From Gammaproteobacteria bacterium (GTDB lineage: Bacteria; Pseudomonadota; Gammaproteobacteria; Natronospirales; REEB76), in the NCBI GenBank assembly GCA_036383255.1, contig DASVOS010000018.1, positions 1-64,000 of the forward strand: a stretch of 64,000 nucleotides of DNA, read 5' to 3'. Positions 34,355 through 43,346 of this stretch are shown piece after piece. Under the pieces are notes generated by a model that saw only the letters and a list, made by a program, of their open reading frames with translations, was not told the origin of the DNA and made no database searches. The translations under genes were made by a program, and so were the position numbers. Positions within the stretch are counted from its first letter, which is position 1. The number at the start of each line of letters is the position of its first letter.

Positions 34355-36220
34355 ATGCCCCGCATCCGCATACGCAACGAATGGCTGGAGCAGCACCTGT
34401 TCCGGGTGCGCGCCCTCGTGGTCGGCCTCATCGCGCTGCTGCTGTTCATGGTGGTGCTGGGCCGGCTGGTCTACCTGCAGATGGTCAACTACAGCCACTT
34501 CGTCACCCTGTCGGAAGGCAACCGCCTGCGCGCGGAACCGGTGACGCCGCCGCGCGGCCTCATCTTCGACCGCAACGGCGTGCCGCTGGCGGAGAACCGG
34601 CCCAGCTACGAGCTGGATGTGGTGACCGAGCAGGTGCCGGACCTGAAGGCCACACTGGACGCGCTCGGCAAGGTGGTGGAACTCAGGCCCGGTGACCTCA
34701 AGCGCTTCAACGTACTGCTGAAGAGCAAGCACCCGTTCCAGCCGCTGCCGCTGCGCACCGAGCTCACGGACGAGGAGATCGGCCGCTTCGCCTCCCAGCG
34801 CCAGGATTTCCCCGGCGTCGACATCAAGGCCACGCTCTCGCGCTTCTACCCCCAGGGCGAGCTCACGGCGCACGTGGTGGGCTACGTGGGCCTCGTGAGC
34901 CCCGATGAGCTGCAGCACCTCGACCCGGAGCAGTACATCAGCACCTCCGAGGTGGGCAAGATCGGCGTGGAGTACGCCTACGAGAAGCAGCTGCACGGCT
35001 CGGTGGGCATACGTCAGATGGAAGTCACCGCCGAGGGCCGGCCCGTCAACAAAGGGCCCTACACGCCGCCGGTGCCGGGCAGCGACCTCTACCTCTCCAT
35101 CGACGTGAAGCTGCAGGCGGTGGCGGAACATGCTCTCGGCGACAACAATGGCGCGGTGGTGGCGATCGACCCCAACACCGGCGAGATCCTGGCGCTGGTG
35201 AGCAAGCCGGAGTACGACCCCAACCTGTTCATCGGCGGCATCGAGAACGACGAGTACGACCTGCTGCAGAAAGACCCCTCGCAGCCGCTGTTCAACCGCG
35301 CGCTGCGCGGCCAGTACCCGCCGGGCTCCACCATCAAGCCGTTCCTGGGGCTCGCCGCGCTCAACTACAACGTAGTCAACCCGTTCGCCAACCTCATGTG
35401 CCCGGGCTACTTCTATCTGCCCAGCAACCCGAACCCCTACCGCGACTGGCGCAAGGGCGGCCACGGCGAGACCAACCTCACCAAGGCCATCGCCGAATCC
35501 TGCGACGTGTACTTCTATACGGTATCTCTGAAGCTCGGCGTGGACCGCGTGCACGACTTCCTGACCGGTTTCGGCCTCGGCCAGTCGCCGGGCGTGGACC
35601 TCGGAGGCGCGCTGCCGGGACTGATCCCCTCGCCGGAGTGGAAGCGCCGCGCCACGCGCCAGCCCTGGTACCAGGGCGACACGGTCAACATCGGCATCGG
35701 CCAAGGCTACATGCTGGCGACGCCGCTGCAGCTCGCCGAGGCCACCGCCGCCCTATCCGTGCACGGCCAGCGCTTCGCGCCGCACGTCCTGCACTCGGTG
35801 GGCGACCCCCTCTCCGGCGTGATCAGCGACACCGCGCCGCAGGCGCTGCCCCCGGTGGTGGTGAACACGCCCGGCGCCTGGGACCTCATCATCAAGGCCA
35901 TGACCCAGGTGGTGAGCTACGGCACCGCGGTGCGCATCAGCTATGGCGCCAAGTACCCCATCGCCGGCAAGACCGGCACCGCACAGGTGCACGCCAAGCG
36001 CCTCGGCGTGTTCGGCGAGGAGGACCAGTCAGGCGTGCCCAAGGAACTGCGTGACCATGCGCTGTTCATCGCGTTCGCGCCGGCGCAGCAGCCGCGCATC
36101 GCGGTGGCGGTGCTGGTGGAGCACGGTGGCGGCGGCGGCGCGGTGGCCGCACCGGTGGCGCGCCAGGTGATGGACGCGTATCTTCTGAACCAGGGCACCG
36201 AGGCCCCGCCCAAGCCATGA
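34355..36220 (+). CDS. mrdA: Penicillin-binding protein 2 (elongasome transpeptidase)
   Basis: DD-transpeptidase that cross-links lateral wall peptidoglycan with RodA. It has 621 residues. One N-terminal membrane helix (VVGLIALLLFMVVLGRLVYLQMV) is followed by the pedestal domain (EPVTPPRGLIFDRNGVPLAENRPSYEL). The transpeptidase domain has the active Ser in PPGSTIKPFLGLAAL (SxxK), SCD in AESCDVYFY and KTG in AGKTGTAQVHA. EWKRRATRQPWYQGDTVNIGIGQGYMLATPLQLAEA is typical of class B PBP2. The C-terminal residues overlap rodA by ATGA. Confidence 0.97.
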   Translation: MPRIRIRNEWLEQHLFRVRALVVGLIALLLFMVVLGRLVYLQMVNYSHFVTLSEGNRLRAEPVTPPRGLIFDRNGVPLAENRPSYELDVVTEQVPDLKATLDALGKVVELRPGDLKRFNVLLKSKHPFQPLPLRTELTDEEIGRFASQRQDFPGVDIKATLSRFYPQGELTAHVVGYVGLVSPDELQHLDPEQYISTSEVGKIGVEYAYEKQLHGSVGIRQMEVTAEGRPVNKGPYTPPVPGSDLYLSIDVKLQAVAEHALGDNNGAVVAIDPNTGEILALVSKPEYDPNLFIGGIENDEYDLLQKDPSQPLFNRALRGQYPPGSTIKPFLGLAALNYNVVNPFANLMCPGYFYLPSNPNPYRDWRKGGHGETNLTKAIAESCDVYFYTVSLKLGVDRVHDFLTGFGLGQSPGVDLGGALPGLIPSPEWKRRATRQPWYQGDTVNIGIGQGYMLATPLQLAEATAALSVHGQRFAPHVLHSVGDPLSGVISDTAPQALPPVVVNTPGAWDLIIKAMTQVVSYGTAVRISYGAKYPIAGKTGTAQVHAKRLGVFGEEDQSGVPKELRDHALFIAFAPAQQPRIAVAVLVEHGGGGGAVAAPVARQVMDAYLLNQGTEAPPKP

Positions 36221-37359
36221 GCCGCGACCTTCCGTCATCGTCGGGATACCAGTCCACCGGGGAACTCAGCCTCGGCGAGCAGCTGCTGCGCCGGCTCAAC
36301 CTCGACGGGCCGCTGCTGACGGCGATCCTCATGGTCTGCGGCGCCGGTCTCGCCATCCTCTATGGCGCCAGCGGCCAGGACATCGACGTGGTCTACCGGC
36401 AGGCCGAGCGCTTCGCGCTGTCCTTCGGCGTGATGCTGCTGGTGGCGCAGATGTCACCGCAGTTCCTGCGCATCTGGACGCCCTGGCTGTTCGCGCTGGG
36501 GCTCATCCTGCTGGCCTGGACCCTGCACTCCGGCCATATCGGCCGCGGCGCGCAGCGCTGGCTCAGCCTCGGCGTGGTGCGCTTCCAGCCATCCGAGGTC
36601 ATGAAGATCGCGGTGCCGATGATGGTGGGCTGGTACCTGCACGACAAGCCGCTGCCCCCCGACTGGCGGCAGCTGCCGATACTCGGTCTGATCGTGGCGG
36701 TCCCCATGGGGCTGATCGCGGTGCAACCGGACCTCGGCACCGCGCTGCTCATCATGAGCGCCGGCGCCTTCGGCATCTTCCTGTCCGGGCTGCGCTGGCG
36801 CGTGATCCTGATCATGTTCCTGATGCTGGCGGTGGCTGCGCCCATCCTCTGGCACTTCATGCACGCCTACCAGCGCGAGCGGGTGCTGACCTTCCTGAAC
36901 CCGCAGCGCGACCCGCTGGGCGCGGGCTACCACATCATCCAGTCGGAGATCGCGATCGGCTCGGGCGGCGTGTTCGGCAAGGGCTGGCTGCACGGCACCC
37001 AGTCCCAGCTCGACTTCCTACCGGAGAGCTCCACCGACTTCATCTTCGCGGTGCTGGGCGAGGAGTTCGGGTTCATGGGCGCGCTCGGGCTCATCGCCCT
37101 TTACGCGTTCATCGTCGGCCGCTCGCTGGTGATCGCCATGCGCGCCCAGGACACCTTCTCGCGGCTCACCGCCGGCAGCCTCACCATGGCGTTCTTCACC
37201 TACGTCTTCATCAACAGCGGCATGGTCTCCGGCATCGTGCCGGTGGTGGGCGTGCCGCTGCCGCTCATCAGCTACGGCGGCACCTCGACCGTGACCCTGA
37301 TGGCCGGATTCGGTATCCTCATGAGCATCCACTCGCACCGCAAGCTGGTGTCATCCTGA
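36217..37359 (+). CDS. rodA: Peptidoglycan glycosyltransferase RodA
   Basis: SEDS-family polymerase of the elongasome. It has 380 residues and about ten helices. Signature segments: LMVCGAGLAILYGASGQD, RGAQRWLSLGVVRFQPSEVMKIAVPMMVGWYL, LIAVQPDLGTALLIMSAGAFGIFLSG (the QPDLGTA motif with the catalytic Asp), NPQRDPLGAGYHIIQSEIAIGSGGVFGKGWLHGTQSQLDFLPESSTDFIFAVLGEEFGF, and NSGMVSGIVPVVGVPLPLISYGGTS. It is coupled to mrdA (ATGA) and to mltB (TGATG). Confidence 0.97.
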   Translation: MSRDLPSSSGYQSTGELSLGEQLLRRLNLDGPLLTAILMVCGAGLAILYGASGQDIDVVYRQAERFALSFGVMLLVAQMSPQFLRIWTPWLFALGLILLAWTLHSGHIGRGAQRWLSLGVVRFQPSEVMKIAVPMMVGWYLHDKPLPPDWRQLPILGLIVAVPMGLIAVQPDLGTALLIMSAGAFGIFLSGLRWRVILIMFLMLAVAAPILWHFMHAYQRERVLTFLNPQRDPLGAGYHIIQSEIAIGSGGVFGKGWLHGTQSQLDFLPESSTDFIFAVLGEEFGFMGALGLIALYAFIVGRSLVIAMRAQDTFSRLTAGSLTMAFFTYVFINSGMVSGIVPVVGVPLPLISYGGTSTVTLMAGFGILMSIHSHRKLVSS

Positions 37360-38387
37360 TGAAGCAGCTCCGGCTCCCGCTCCTGTCCGCCCTCCTGCTG
37401 CTCTCAGCCTGCGCCCACGGCCCCGTCACCCCCGCCGCCCCTCCCCCGGCCCCCGCCGCCGGCAGCTACCTCGCGCGCCCGGAAGTGAAAGCCTTCGTGG
37501 ACCAAGTGGTGCAGAAGGATGGCTTCGACCGGGCCTGGGTGGAGCGCGCCTTCGCAGGCGTGCAGCCGCGCCAGACCATCATCGCCGCCATCACGCGCCC
37601 CGCCGAGGCCAAACCGTGGTGGCAGTACCAGTCCATCTTCGTGACGGACGCCCGCATCGACGGCGGTGCCGCGTTCTGGGACCAGCATGCCCAGACCCTG
37701 CGCAAGGCCGAGGACCTCTACGGCGTGGCTTCCGACATCGTGGTCGCCATCGTCGGCGTGGAGAGCTTCTATGGCCGCCAGCACGGCGGCTATCCGGTGA
37801 TGGATTCCCTCACCAACCTGTCCTTCGACTACCCGCAGCGCAGCCCCTTCTTCCAGGGCGAGCTGGAGCAGTTCCTGGTGATGTGCCGCGAGCAGCACTT
37901 CGACCCGCTCAAACCCATGGGCTCCTACGCCGGCGCCATGGGCGCGCCCCAGTTCATGCCCGACAGCTTCCGCCGCTTCGCGGTGGACTTCGACGGTGAC
38001 GGCCAGCGCGACATCTGGGACAACTGGGCGGACATCATCGGCAGCGTCTCCTACTACTTCCAGCAGCACGGCTGGCGCGAGAACGAGCTCACGGTGGTGC
38101 CCGCCGCCCTGCCCAAGGACGTGCCGGCGCCGGAGTCCTCGGTCGCCACCACCGTCGGGGCGCTGCGCAAGGCCGGCCTCATCCTGAGCGAGGGCATCCC
38201 GGACGACGCCGAGGCGGTGCTGGTGGCGCTGCAGGAGCAGGACGAGGTGCGCTACTGGGTGGGCCTGCACAACTTCCGCGTCATCACCCAGTACAACAAG
38301 AGCCCGCTCTACGCCATGGCGGTGATCCAGCTCGCGAACGCCGTGTCCGAGCGCCGCGCCATCGAGGGCCACGATGCGCCGCCGTGA
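37359..38387 (+). CDS. mltB: Membrane-bound lytic murein transglycosylase B
   Basis: Lipoprotein that cleaves peptidoglycan to 1,6-anhydro-muropeptides. It has 342 residues; the lipobox LSAC gives Cys18. The catalytic Glu is in VAIVGVESFYGRQHGGYPVMDSLTNLSFDYPQRSPFF. The family motifs GSYAGAMGAPQFMPDSFRRFAVDFDGDGQRDIWDN and ADIIGSVSYYFQQHGW follow. The C-terminal VLVALQEQDEVRYWVGLHNFRVITQYNKSPLYAMAVIQLANAV completes the standard MltB architecture. It starts one base into the rodA stop and runs 14 nt into rlpA. Confidence 0.96.
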   Translation: MKQLRLPLLSALLLLSACAHGPVTPAAPPPAPAAGSYLARPEVKAFVDQVVQKDGFDRAWVERAFAGVQPRQTIIAAITRPAEAKPWWQYQSIFVTDARIDGGAAFWDQHAQTLRKAEDLYGVASDIVVAIVGVESFYGRQHGGYPVMDSLTNLSFDYPQRSPFFQGELEQFLVMCREQHFDPLKPMGSYAGAMGAPQFMPDSFRRFAVDFDGDGQRDIWDNWADIIGSVSYYFQQHGWRENELTVVPAALPKDVPAPESSVATTVGALRKAGLILSEGIPDDAEAVLVALQEQDEVRYWVGLHNFRVITQYNKSPLYAMAVIQLANAVSERRAIEGHDAPP

Positions 38388-39282
38388 CATAGGAGGCTTC
38401 CTCCTCCTGCTGACGGTCTTCGCGTGCGCGCAGTTCCCGGAGCAACCGCGGGACACGCGCCCCTGGGGAGCACCCAACGCACCCGATGCCGTGCCGGCCA
38501 AGCCGAGCGGCGACTATGGCCCCGACCACCCGGTGGACGTCTCCAAGGTACCGGACGCGGTGCCGGGCGACGACACGCCCAGCCGCTACGGCAACCCATC
38601 CACCTACACCGTGCTCGGCAAGACCTACACGCTCGTGCCCGCCTGCAAGGGCTACCACGACCGCGGCATCGCCTCCTGGTACGGCATGCAGTTCCACGGC
38701 GGACGCACCTCGGATGGCGAGACCTACGACATGTACGCCATGACCGCCGCCAACAAGGTGGTACCCATCCCCTGTTATGCCCGTGTCACCAACCTCAAGA
38801 ACGGCAAGAGCGTGATCGTGAAGATCAACGACCGCGGCCCGTTCGTGGAGAACCGGCTCATCGATCTCTCCTACGCCGCCGCGTCCAAGCTCGACATGCT
38901 GGGCGCCGGCACCGCCATGGTGGACGTGCAGGCCATCGGATCCGGCGACCTGCCGCCGCCCTCCGTCACCGCGCCGGCGACCCCGGCGGTGGACGTGACC
39001 GCGCTGCCGCCCGCCGTCTCCACCGCTCCGGCCCCGGCTGCCGGGGCGCCGCAGATGTACCTGCAGGTGGGTGCTTTCGGCGAGCGCGCCAATGCCGATG
39101 CCGCGGTGGCCAAGCTCGGCACCGGCGGTGTGGACCATGCCTTCATCCTCCCCGTCAGCGACGGCGCCCGCACCCTCTACAAGGTCCGCGTCGGACCCCT
39201 GGCGGACGTGGCGGCGGTGGATGCGCTGACGTCCAAGCTCGCCGGCCTGGGTTTCCCCAACGCGCAGATCGTCATCCCCTGA
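38374..39282 (+). CDS. rlpA: Septal/lateral wall lipoprotein RlpA with SPOR domain
   Basis: This encodes 302 residues. A lipoprotein signal (TVFAC, Cys18) leads a Pro-rich linker. The double-psi beta-barrel is at ~100-190: RGIASWYGMQFHGGRTSDGETYDMYAMTAANKVVPIPCYARVTNLKNGKSVIVKINDRGPF. It carries the Glu of GETYDM and the KINDRGPF motif typical of active RlpA lytic transglycosylases. A Pro/Ala linker follows, then a C-terminal SPOR domain (~225-302; YLQVGAFGERANADAAVAKL, LYKVRVGPL) that binds denuded glycan. Its 5' end overlaps the mltB 3' end by 14 nt. Confidence 0.95.
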   Translation: MRRRDIGGFLLLLTVFACAQFPEQPRDTRPWGAPNAPDAVPAKPSGDYGPDHPVDVSKVPDAVPGDDTPSRYGNPSTYTVLGKTYTLVPACKGYHDRGIASWYGMQFHGGRTSDGETYDMYAMTAANKVVPIPCYARVTNLKNGKSVIVKINDRGPFVENRLIDLSYAAASKLDMLGAGTAMVDVQAIGSGDLPPPSVTAPATPAVDVTALPPAVSTAPAPAAGAPQMYLQVGAFGERANADAAVAKLGTGGVDHAFILPVSDGARTLYKVRVGPLADVAAVDALTSKLAGLGFPNAQIVIP

Positions 39283-39390
39283 CGGGCATCACACTGCAGG
39301 CCCCCTGGCAAACGGGTAAAATCTGTCGCCGTGCGCCGTAATCGCGGTGCAGCATATGTCACACCGCCTGCCGCGCCACCGAGGTGTCCG

Positions 39391-40533
39391 TTGAGATCCA
39401 AGTTCCTGCTCGCTTGCCTCCTCGCCTGCATCAGCTTCTCCGCCGCCGCGCTGCCTATCCCGGCGCCGCCGCAGTTCCCCGCCAAGAGCTACCTGCTCAT
39501 GGATGCGCATAGCGGGCAGGTGATTGCCGCGTCCAATGCCGACGAACACCGCGAGCCGGCGAGCCTCACCAAGCTCATGACCTCCTACGTGGTGTTCCAT
39601 GCGCTGCGCGATGGCGTGCTGCACCTCGACGACACCGCCGCCGTGAGCGAGCGCGCCTGGAAGATGGGAGGCTCACGCATGTTCGCCAAGCTCGGCAGCC
39701 AAGTCAGCATCGACGACCTCCTGCAGGGCATGATCGTGCAGTCCGGCAACGACGCCACCGTGGCGCTGGCGGAGCGCGTGGGCGGCACCGAGGACGCGTT
39801 CGTGCAGATCATGAACCAGTACGCCGAGAAGCTCGGCATGCGCGACACCCACTTCATCGACGCCTCCGGCCTCACCGACGACAAGGACCACTACAGCACC
39901 GCCCGCGACCTGGCGCTGCTCTCGCGCGCCGTCATCACCGAGTTCCCGGAGTACCTGCACTACTTCTCCCAGAAGACCTTCCTCTGGAACAAGATCAGCC
40001 AGGGCAACCGCAACGACCTGCTCTACACCGACCCTTCCGTGGACGGCCTCAAGACCGGCGACACCGACGACGCCGGCTACTGCTTGATCGCCACCGCCAC
40101 CCGCGGCGACCTGCGCCTGATCTCGGTGGTGATGGGCACCAAGACCCGTCCCGAACGCGCCCGCTACGCCGAGACGCTGCTCAACTACGGCTCCAACTTC
40201 TTCGAGACCCGCAAGCTCTACGCCGCCGGCACGCCCGTCTCCACCGTGAAGGTATGGAAGGGCGCGGAGCCGGAGGTGAGCACGGGCCTCGCGCGCGACA
40301 TGTACGTGACCCTGCCCAAGGGGGCCTATGGCGCCATGCAGGCTACGGTGCAGTCCAGCGCCGGGCTCGTCGCCCCGGTGGCGGACCATGCCCAGGTGGG
40401 CATGCTGAACGTGACCGTGGACGGCCGGCTGCTCACCCAGGTGCCGGTCTACACCCTCAAGGCGGTGCCGGAGGGCAATATCTTCCGCCGCCTGTGGGAC
40501 AGCGTGCGCCTCTGGTTCGCCAAGAAGAAGTGA
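39391..40533 (+). CDS. dacA: D-alanyl-D-alanine carboxypeptidase (PBP5/6 type)
   Basis: Trims the terminal D-Ala of pentapeptides. From a TTG at 39391 the protein has 380 residues and begins MRSKFLLACLLACISFSAAA, a good signal peptide, with GAGGTG ten bases upstream. A GTG at 39331 in the same frame would add 20 residues and lies 8 nt after a TAAAAT. Active-site motifs: Ser in EPASLTKLMTSYV (SxxK), SGN in QSGNDATVALAE, KTG in GLKTGDTDDAGYC. The C-terminal PBP5 beta-domain (AAGTPVSTVKVWKGAEPEV...) ends in an amphipathic anchor, NIFRRLWDSVRLWFAKKK. dat follows after 1 nt. Confidence 0.94.
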   Translation: MRSKFLLACLLACISFSAAALPIPAPPQFPAKSYLLMDAHSGQVIAASNADEHREPASLTKLMTSYVVFHALRDGVLHLDDTAAVSERAWKMGGSRMFAKLGSQVSIDDLLQGMIVQSGNDATVALAERVGGTEDAFVQIMNQYAEKLGMRDTHFIDASGLTDDKDHYSTARDLALLSRAVITEFPEYLHYFSQKTFLWNKISQGNRNDLLYTDPSVDGLKTGDTDDAGYCLIATATRGDLRLISVVMGTKTRPERARYAETLLNYGSNFFETRKLYAAGTPVSTVKVWKGAEPEVSTGLARDMYVTLPKGAYGAMQATVQSSAGLVAPVADHAQVGMLNVTVDGRLLTQVPVYTLKAVPEGNIFRRLWDSVRLWFAKKK

Positions 40534-40534
40534 C

Positions 40535-41398
40535 ATGGCGGCACCGCTGCCCACCGTCCACCTGAACGGACGACTGCTGCCCCTGCACGAAGCGCACATC
40601 TCGCCGCTGGACCGGGGCTTCCTGTTCGGCGACGGCGTGTACGAGGTGATCCCCGCCTACGCCGGCCGCCTGTTCCACCTGCCGGCACACCTGAAGCGCC
40701 TGCAGTACAGCCTGGACGGCATCCGCCTCGAGAACCCCCACGATGATGCCCGCTGGACCACGCTGCTGGAGGAGCTGGTGGCGCGTAACGGCGGCGGCGA
40801 TATCGCCGTGTACCTGCAGGTCTCCCGCGGCGCAGATGCGGGGCGCGACCACAGCTTCCCCGGTGTGATCCCCGCCACGGTGTTCGCCATGTGCTCCCCG
40901 CTGGCGCCGCTCTCCGAGGAGCTCAAGACCCGGGGTGCCCGCGCCGTCACGCTGCCTGACATCCGCTGGCAGCGCTGCGACATCAAGTGCACATCGCTGC
41001 TCGGCAACGTGCTCCTGCGCCAGCAGGCAACCGAACGCGGCTGCCACGAGGGCATCCTGCTGCGGGATGGCCATGCCACCGAGGGTACCTCCAGCGGCCT
41101 GCTCATCGTCGAGGACGGCGTGCTGGTGACGCCGCCGGACGGTCCCGAGCTCCTGCCCAGCATCACTCGCGACGTGGTGCTGATGCTGGCCGAACGGATC
41201 CACATGCCGGTGCGGCGTGGACCCATCCCGGAGGCTGCCCTGCACCGCGCAGAGGAAGTCTGGTTCGTGAGCTCCATGCGGGAGGTCTATCCGGTCACCG
41301 AGATCGACGGCAAGCCCGCCGGCGGCGGCCAGCCCGGCGTCTACTGGCAGCGCATGTACGCGCTGTTCCAGGAGCACAAGAGCGAGCGGCGCGGCTGA
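40535..41398 (+). CDS. D-amino acid (D-alanine) aminotransferase
   Basis: Fold-type IV PLP aminotransferase of 287 residues. PLP lysine is Lys151 in WQRCDIKCTSLLGNVL. Other conserved parts are SPLDRGFLFGDGVYEVIPAYAGRLFHLPAHLKRL, YLQVSRGAD and EGTSSGLLIV, with the substrate carboxylate trap SSMREVYPVTEIDG. The GVYEVIPAY segment and position right after the D,D-carboxypeptidase gene favour D-amino-acid transaminase (D-Ala/D-Glu interconversion) over branched-chain aminotransferase. The product could salvage D-Ala released by the upstream enzyme, which is an inference from position. Its stop overlaps the next start (TGATG). Confidence 0.9.
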   Translation: MAAPLPTVHLNGRLLPLHEAHISPLDRGFLFGDGVYEVIPAYAGRLFHLPAHLKRLQYSLDGIRLENPHDDARWTTLLEELVARNGGGDIAVYLQVSRGADAGRDHSFPGVIPATVFAMCSPLAPLSEELKTRGARAVTLPDIRWQRCDIKCTSLLGNVLLRQQATERGCHEGILLRDGHATEGTSSGLLIVEDGVLVTPPDGPELLPSITRDVVLMLAERIHMPVRRGPIPEAALHRAEEVWFVSSMREVYPVTEIDGKPAGGGQPGVYWQRMYALFQEHKSERRG

Positions 41399-41661
41399 TG
41401 GAGCAGGGATCGCCACTCAAGTTCCCCGTCACCTTCCCGGTGAAGATCATGGGCAAGGACGAGCCCGGCTTCCACGACGCCGTGGCCGAGATCCTGGCGC
41501 GCCATGTGGCGCCCCTGAGCGAGCTACCGGTGAAGAAGCAGCCCAGCAAGGAAGGCCGCTTCGTATCCCTCACTGTCACCATCGAGGCCCAGAGCCGTGA
41601 ACAGCTGGACGCCCTCTACCGGGACCTCTCGGCGCACCATCTGGTGCTGATGGCCCTATGA
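41398..41661 (+). CDS. ybeD: YbeD/DUF493 family small protein
   Basis: This encodes 87 residues: [64 protein letters not shown]. It is an ACT-like alpha-beta fold family that lies between dacA and lipB in many gammaproteobacteria, proposed to have a regulatory role in lipoate metabolism but without a defined activity. It overlaps both neighbours (TGATG with the aminotransferase, ATGA with lipB), so it is read as part of the dat-ybeD-lipB unit. Confidence 0.93.
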   Translation: MEQGSPLKFPVTFPVKIMGKDEPGFHDAVAEILARHVAPLSELPVKKQPSKEGRFVSLTVTIEAQSREQLDALYRDLSAHHLVLMAL

Positions 41662-42302
41662 GGCCGCCCGTCATCAGGCACCTGGGCCAAGTGGACTATG
41701 TGCCCACCTGGCGCGCCATGGAGGAGTTCACCCTCGCCCGCGGCCCGGACACACCCGACGAGATCTGGTTCCTGGAGCACCCGCCGGTGTTCACCCTGGG
41801 ACTCGCCGGCAAGATGGAGCACGTGCTCACCCCCGGCGACATCCCGGTGGTGCACATCGACCGCGGCGGCCAGGTCACCTACCACGGCCCGGGGCAGCTC
41901 GTGGTCTATCCGCTGCTGGACCTGAAGCGTATGAAGCTCGGAGTGCGTGCGCTGGTGGAGGCGCTGGAGAACAGCGTGATCGACACGCTGGAAGGCTACG
42001 GCATCCAGGCCCGCGGCCGGCGCGACGCACCCGGCGTGTACGTGGATGCCCGCAAGGTCTGCTCCATCGGCATCCGCGTGCGCCGCGGCTGCAGCTACCA
42101 CGGCATCGCCTTCAACATCGCGATGGATCTGGAACCGTTCCGGCGCATCAATCCCTGCGGTTACGTGGGGCTGGAGATGACCCAGGTGAGCGCGCTGGGC
42201 GGCCCTGACAGCGTGCGACGCGTCGCAGAGGACCTCGCCCCAGCCCTGCTGGAGCGCCTGAGATATAATGGCGTCCCCCTGGCCGCCCGCGCGGGCGCCT
42301 GA
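41658..42302 (+). CDS. lipB: Octanoyl-ACP:protein N-octanoyltransferase
   Basis: Transfers octanoate from ACP to lipoyl domains of E2 and GcvH. It has 214 residues. Conserved LipB motifs: [39 protein letters not shown], the catalytic Lys in [23 protein letters not shown], and the catalytic Cys in [15 protein letters not shown]. It starts within the ybeD stop (ATGA). A TATAAT in its last codons may provide an extra promoter for lipA. Confidence 0.96.
   Translation: MRPPVIRHLGQVDYVPTWRAMEEFTLARGPDTPDEIWFLEHPPVFTLGLAGKMEHVLTPGDIPVVHIDRGGQVTYHGPGQLVVYPLLDLKRMKLGVRALVEALENSVIDTLEGYGIQARGRRDAPGVYVDARKVCSIGIRVRRGCSYHGIAFNIAMDLEPFRRINPCGYVGLEMTQVSALGGPDSVRRVAEDLAPALLERLRYNGVPLAARAGA
42264..42269 (+). 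promoter_or_regulatory. -10-like TATAAT in the lipB 3' end, before lipA
   Basis: A perfect TATAAT 46 bp before the lipA start, inside lipB. The -35 position is GC-rich and weak, so this is only a candidate internal promoter. Confidence 0.3.
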
Positions 42303-42315
42303 ACCCAAGGCCTCC

Positions 42316-43296
42316 ATGTCAGATTCCTCCGCCAAACCGAAGCCCGGCCTCGAGCCCGGCGTGAAGCTGAGCGCCCAGGAGAAGATGGCGCGCATCCCTG
42401 TGAAGATCGAGCCCACGGTCACGCCGCTGCGCAAGCCTTCCTGGATCCGCGTGCAGAGCTGGGCGACGCCCGAGGTGGCGCGCCTCAAGAAGATCCTGCG
42501 GGACAACCGCCTGCACACCGTGTGCGAGGAGGCTTCCTGCCCAAACATCGGCGAGTGCTTCGGCAAGGGCACCGCCACCTTCATGATCATGGGCGACGTC
42601 TGCACGCGCCGCTGCACCTTCTGCGACGTGGGTCACGGCCGCCCCAAGCCCCTGGATACGGAGGAGCCCGTCAACCTCGCCAACACCATCAAGGCCATGG
42701 GTCTCAAATACGTGGTGGTGACCTCCGTGGACCGGGACGACCTGCGCGACGGCGGTGCCGGCCACTTCGTGTCCTGCATCCGCGAGATCCGCGCCCGCTC
42801 CCCCGAGACCCGCATCGAGGTGCTGGTGCCTGACTTCCGCGGCCGCATGGACGTGGCACTGGCGCTCATGCACGAGGCGCCGCCCGACGTGTTCAACCAC
42901 AACCTCGAGACCGTGCCGCGCCTGTACCGCGAGGTGCGCCCGGGTTCCGACTACGCCCACTCCCTGATGCTACTGAAGCGGTTCAAAGAAGCCCATCCGG
43001 GCGTGCCCAGCAAGTCCGGCATCATGCTGGGCCTGGGCGAAGAGATGGACGAGGTGTTCGAGACGATGCAGCACCTGCGCGAGCACAACGTGAACATGCT
43101 CACCGTGGGCCAGTACCTGCAGCCCAGCAAGTTCCATCACCCGGTGGTGCGCTACGTGGCGCCGGACGAGTTCAAGGAGATCGAGCGGCGCGGACTCGAG
43201 ATGGGCTTCGACCACGTGGCCAGCGGCGCGCTGGTGCGCTCCTCCTACCACGCCGACAAACAGGCGGAGGAAGTGCTGCACGAGCAGGCCTCATAG
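42316..43296 (+). CDS. lipA: Lipoyl synthase
   Basis: Radical-SAM enzyme that inserts two sulfurs into protein-bound octanoate. It has 326 residues from ATG 42316; the upstream extension lies in the lipB end. Both clusters are intact: the auxiliary CxxxxCxxxxxC in [12 protein letters not shown] and the radical-SAM CxxxCxxC in [66 protein letters not shown] and [16 protein letters not shown] are strongly conserved family segments. The final Ser of the RSSYHADK motif, a ligand of the auxiliary cluster, is present. A convergent terminator follows. Confidence 0.97.
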   Translation: MSDSSAKPKPGLEPGVKLSAQEKMARIPVKIEPTVTPLRKPSWIRVQSWATPEVARLKKILRDNRLHTVCEEASCPNIGECFGKGTATFMIMGDVCTRRCTFCDVGHGRPKPLDTEEPVNLANTIKAMGLKYVVVTSVDRDDLRDGGAGHFVSCIREIRARSPETRIEVLVPDFRGRMDVALALMHEAPPDVFNHNLETVPRLYREVRPGSDYAHSLMLLKRFKEAHPGVPSKSGIMLGLGEEMDEVFETMQHLREHNVNMLTVGQYLQPSKFHHPVVRYVAPDEFKEIERRGLEMGFDHVASGALVRSSYHADKQAEEVLHEQAS

Positions 43297-43318
43297 ACCG
43301 ACCAACCTCCAGGTGTTG

Positions 43319-43346
43319 AAAGCGGCCTGCGGGCCGCTTTTCATTT
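43319..43346 (+). terminator. Terminator shared by lipA and murU
   Basis: AAAGCGGCC / GGCCGCTTT stem with TGCG loop. TCATTT follows on the plus strand and TTCAACACC on the minus. The murU stop codon lies at its right edge, so it mainly ends lipA transcription. Confidence 0.75.
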
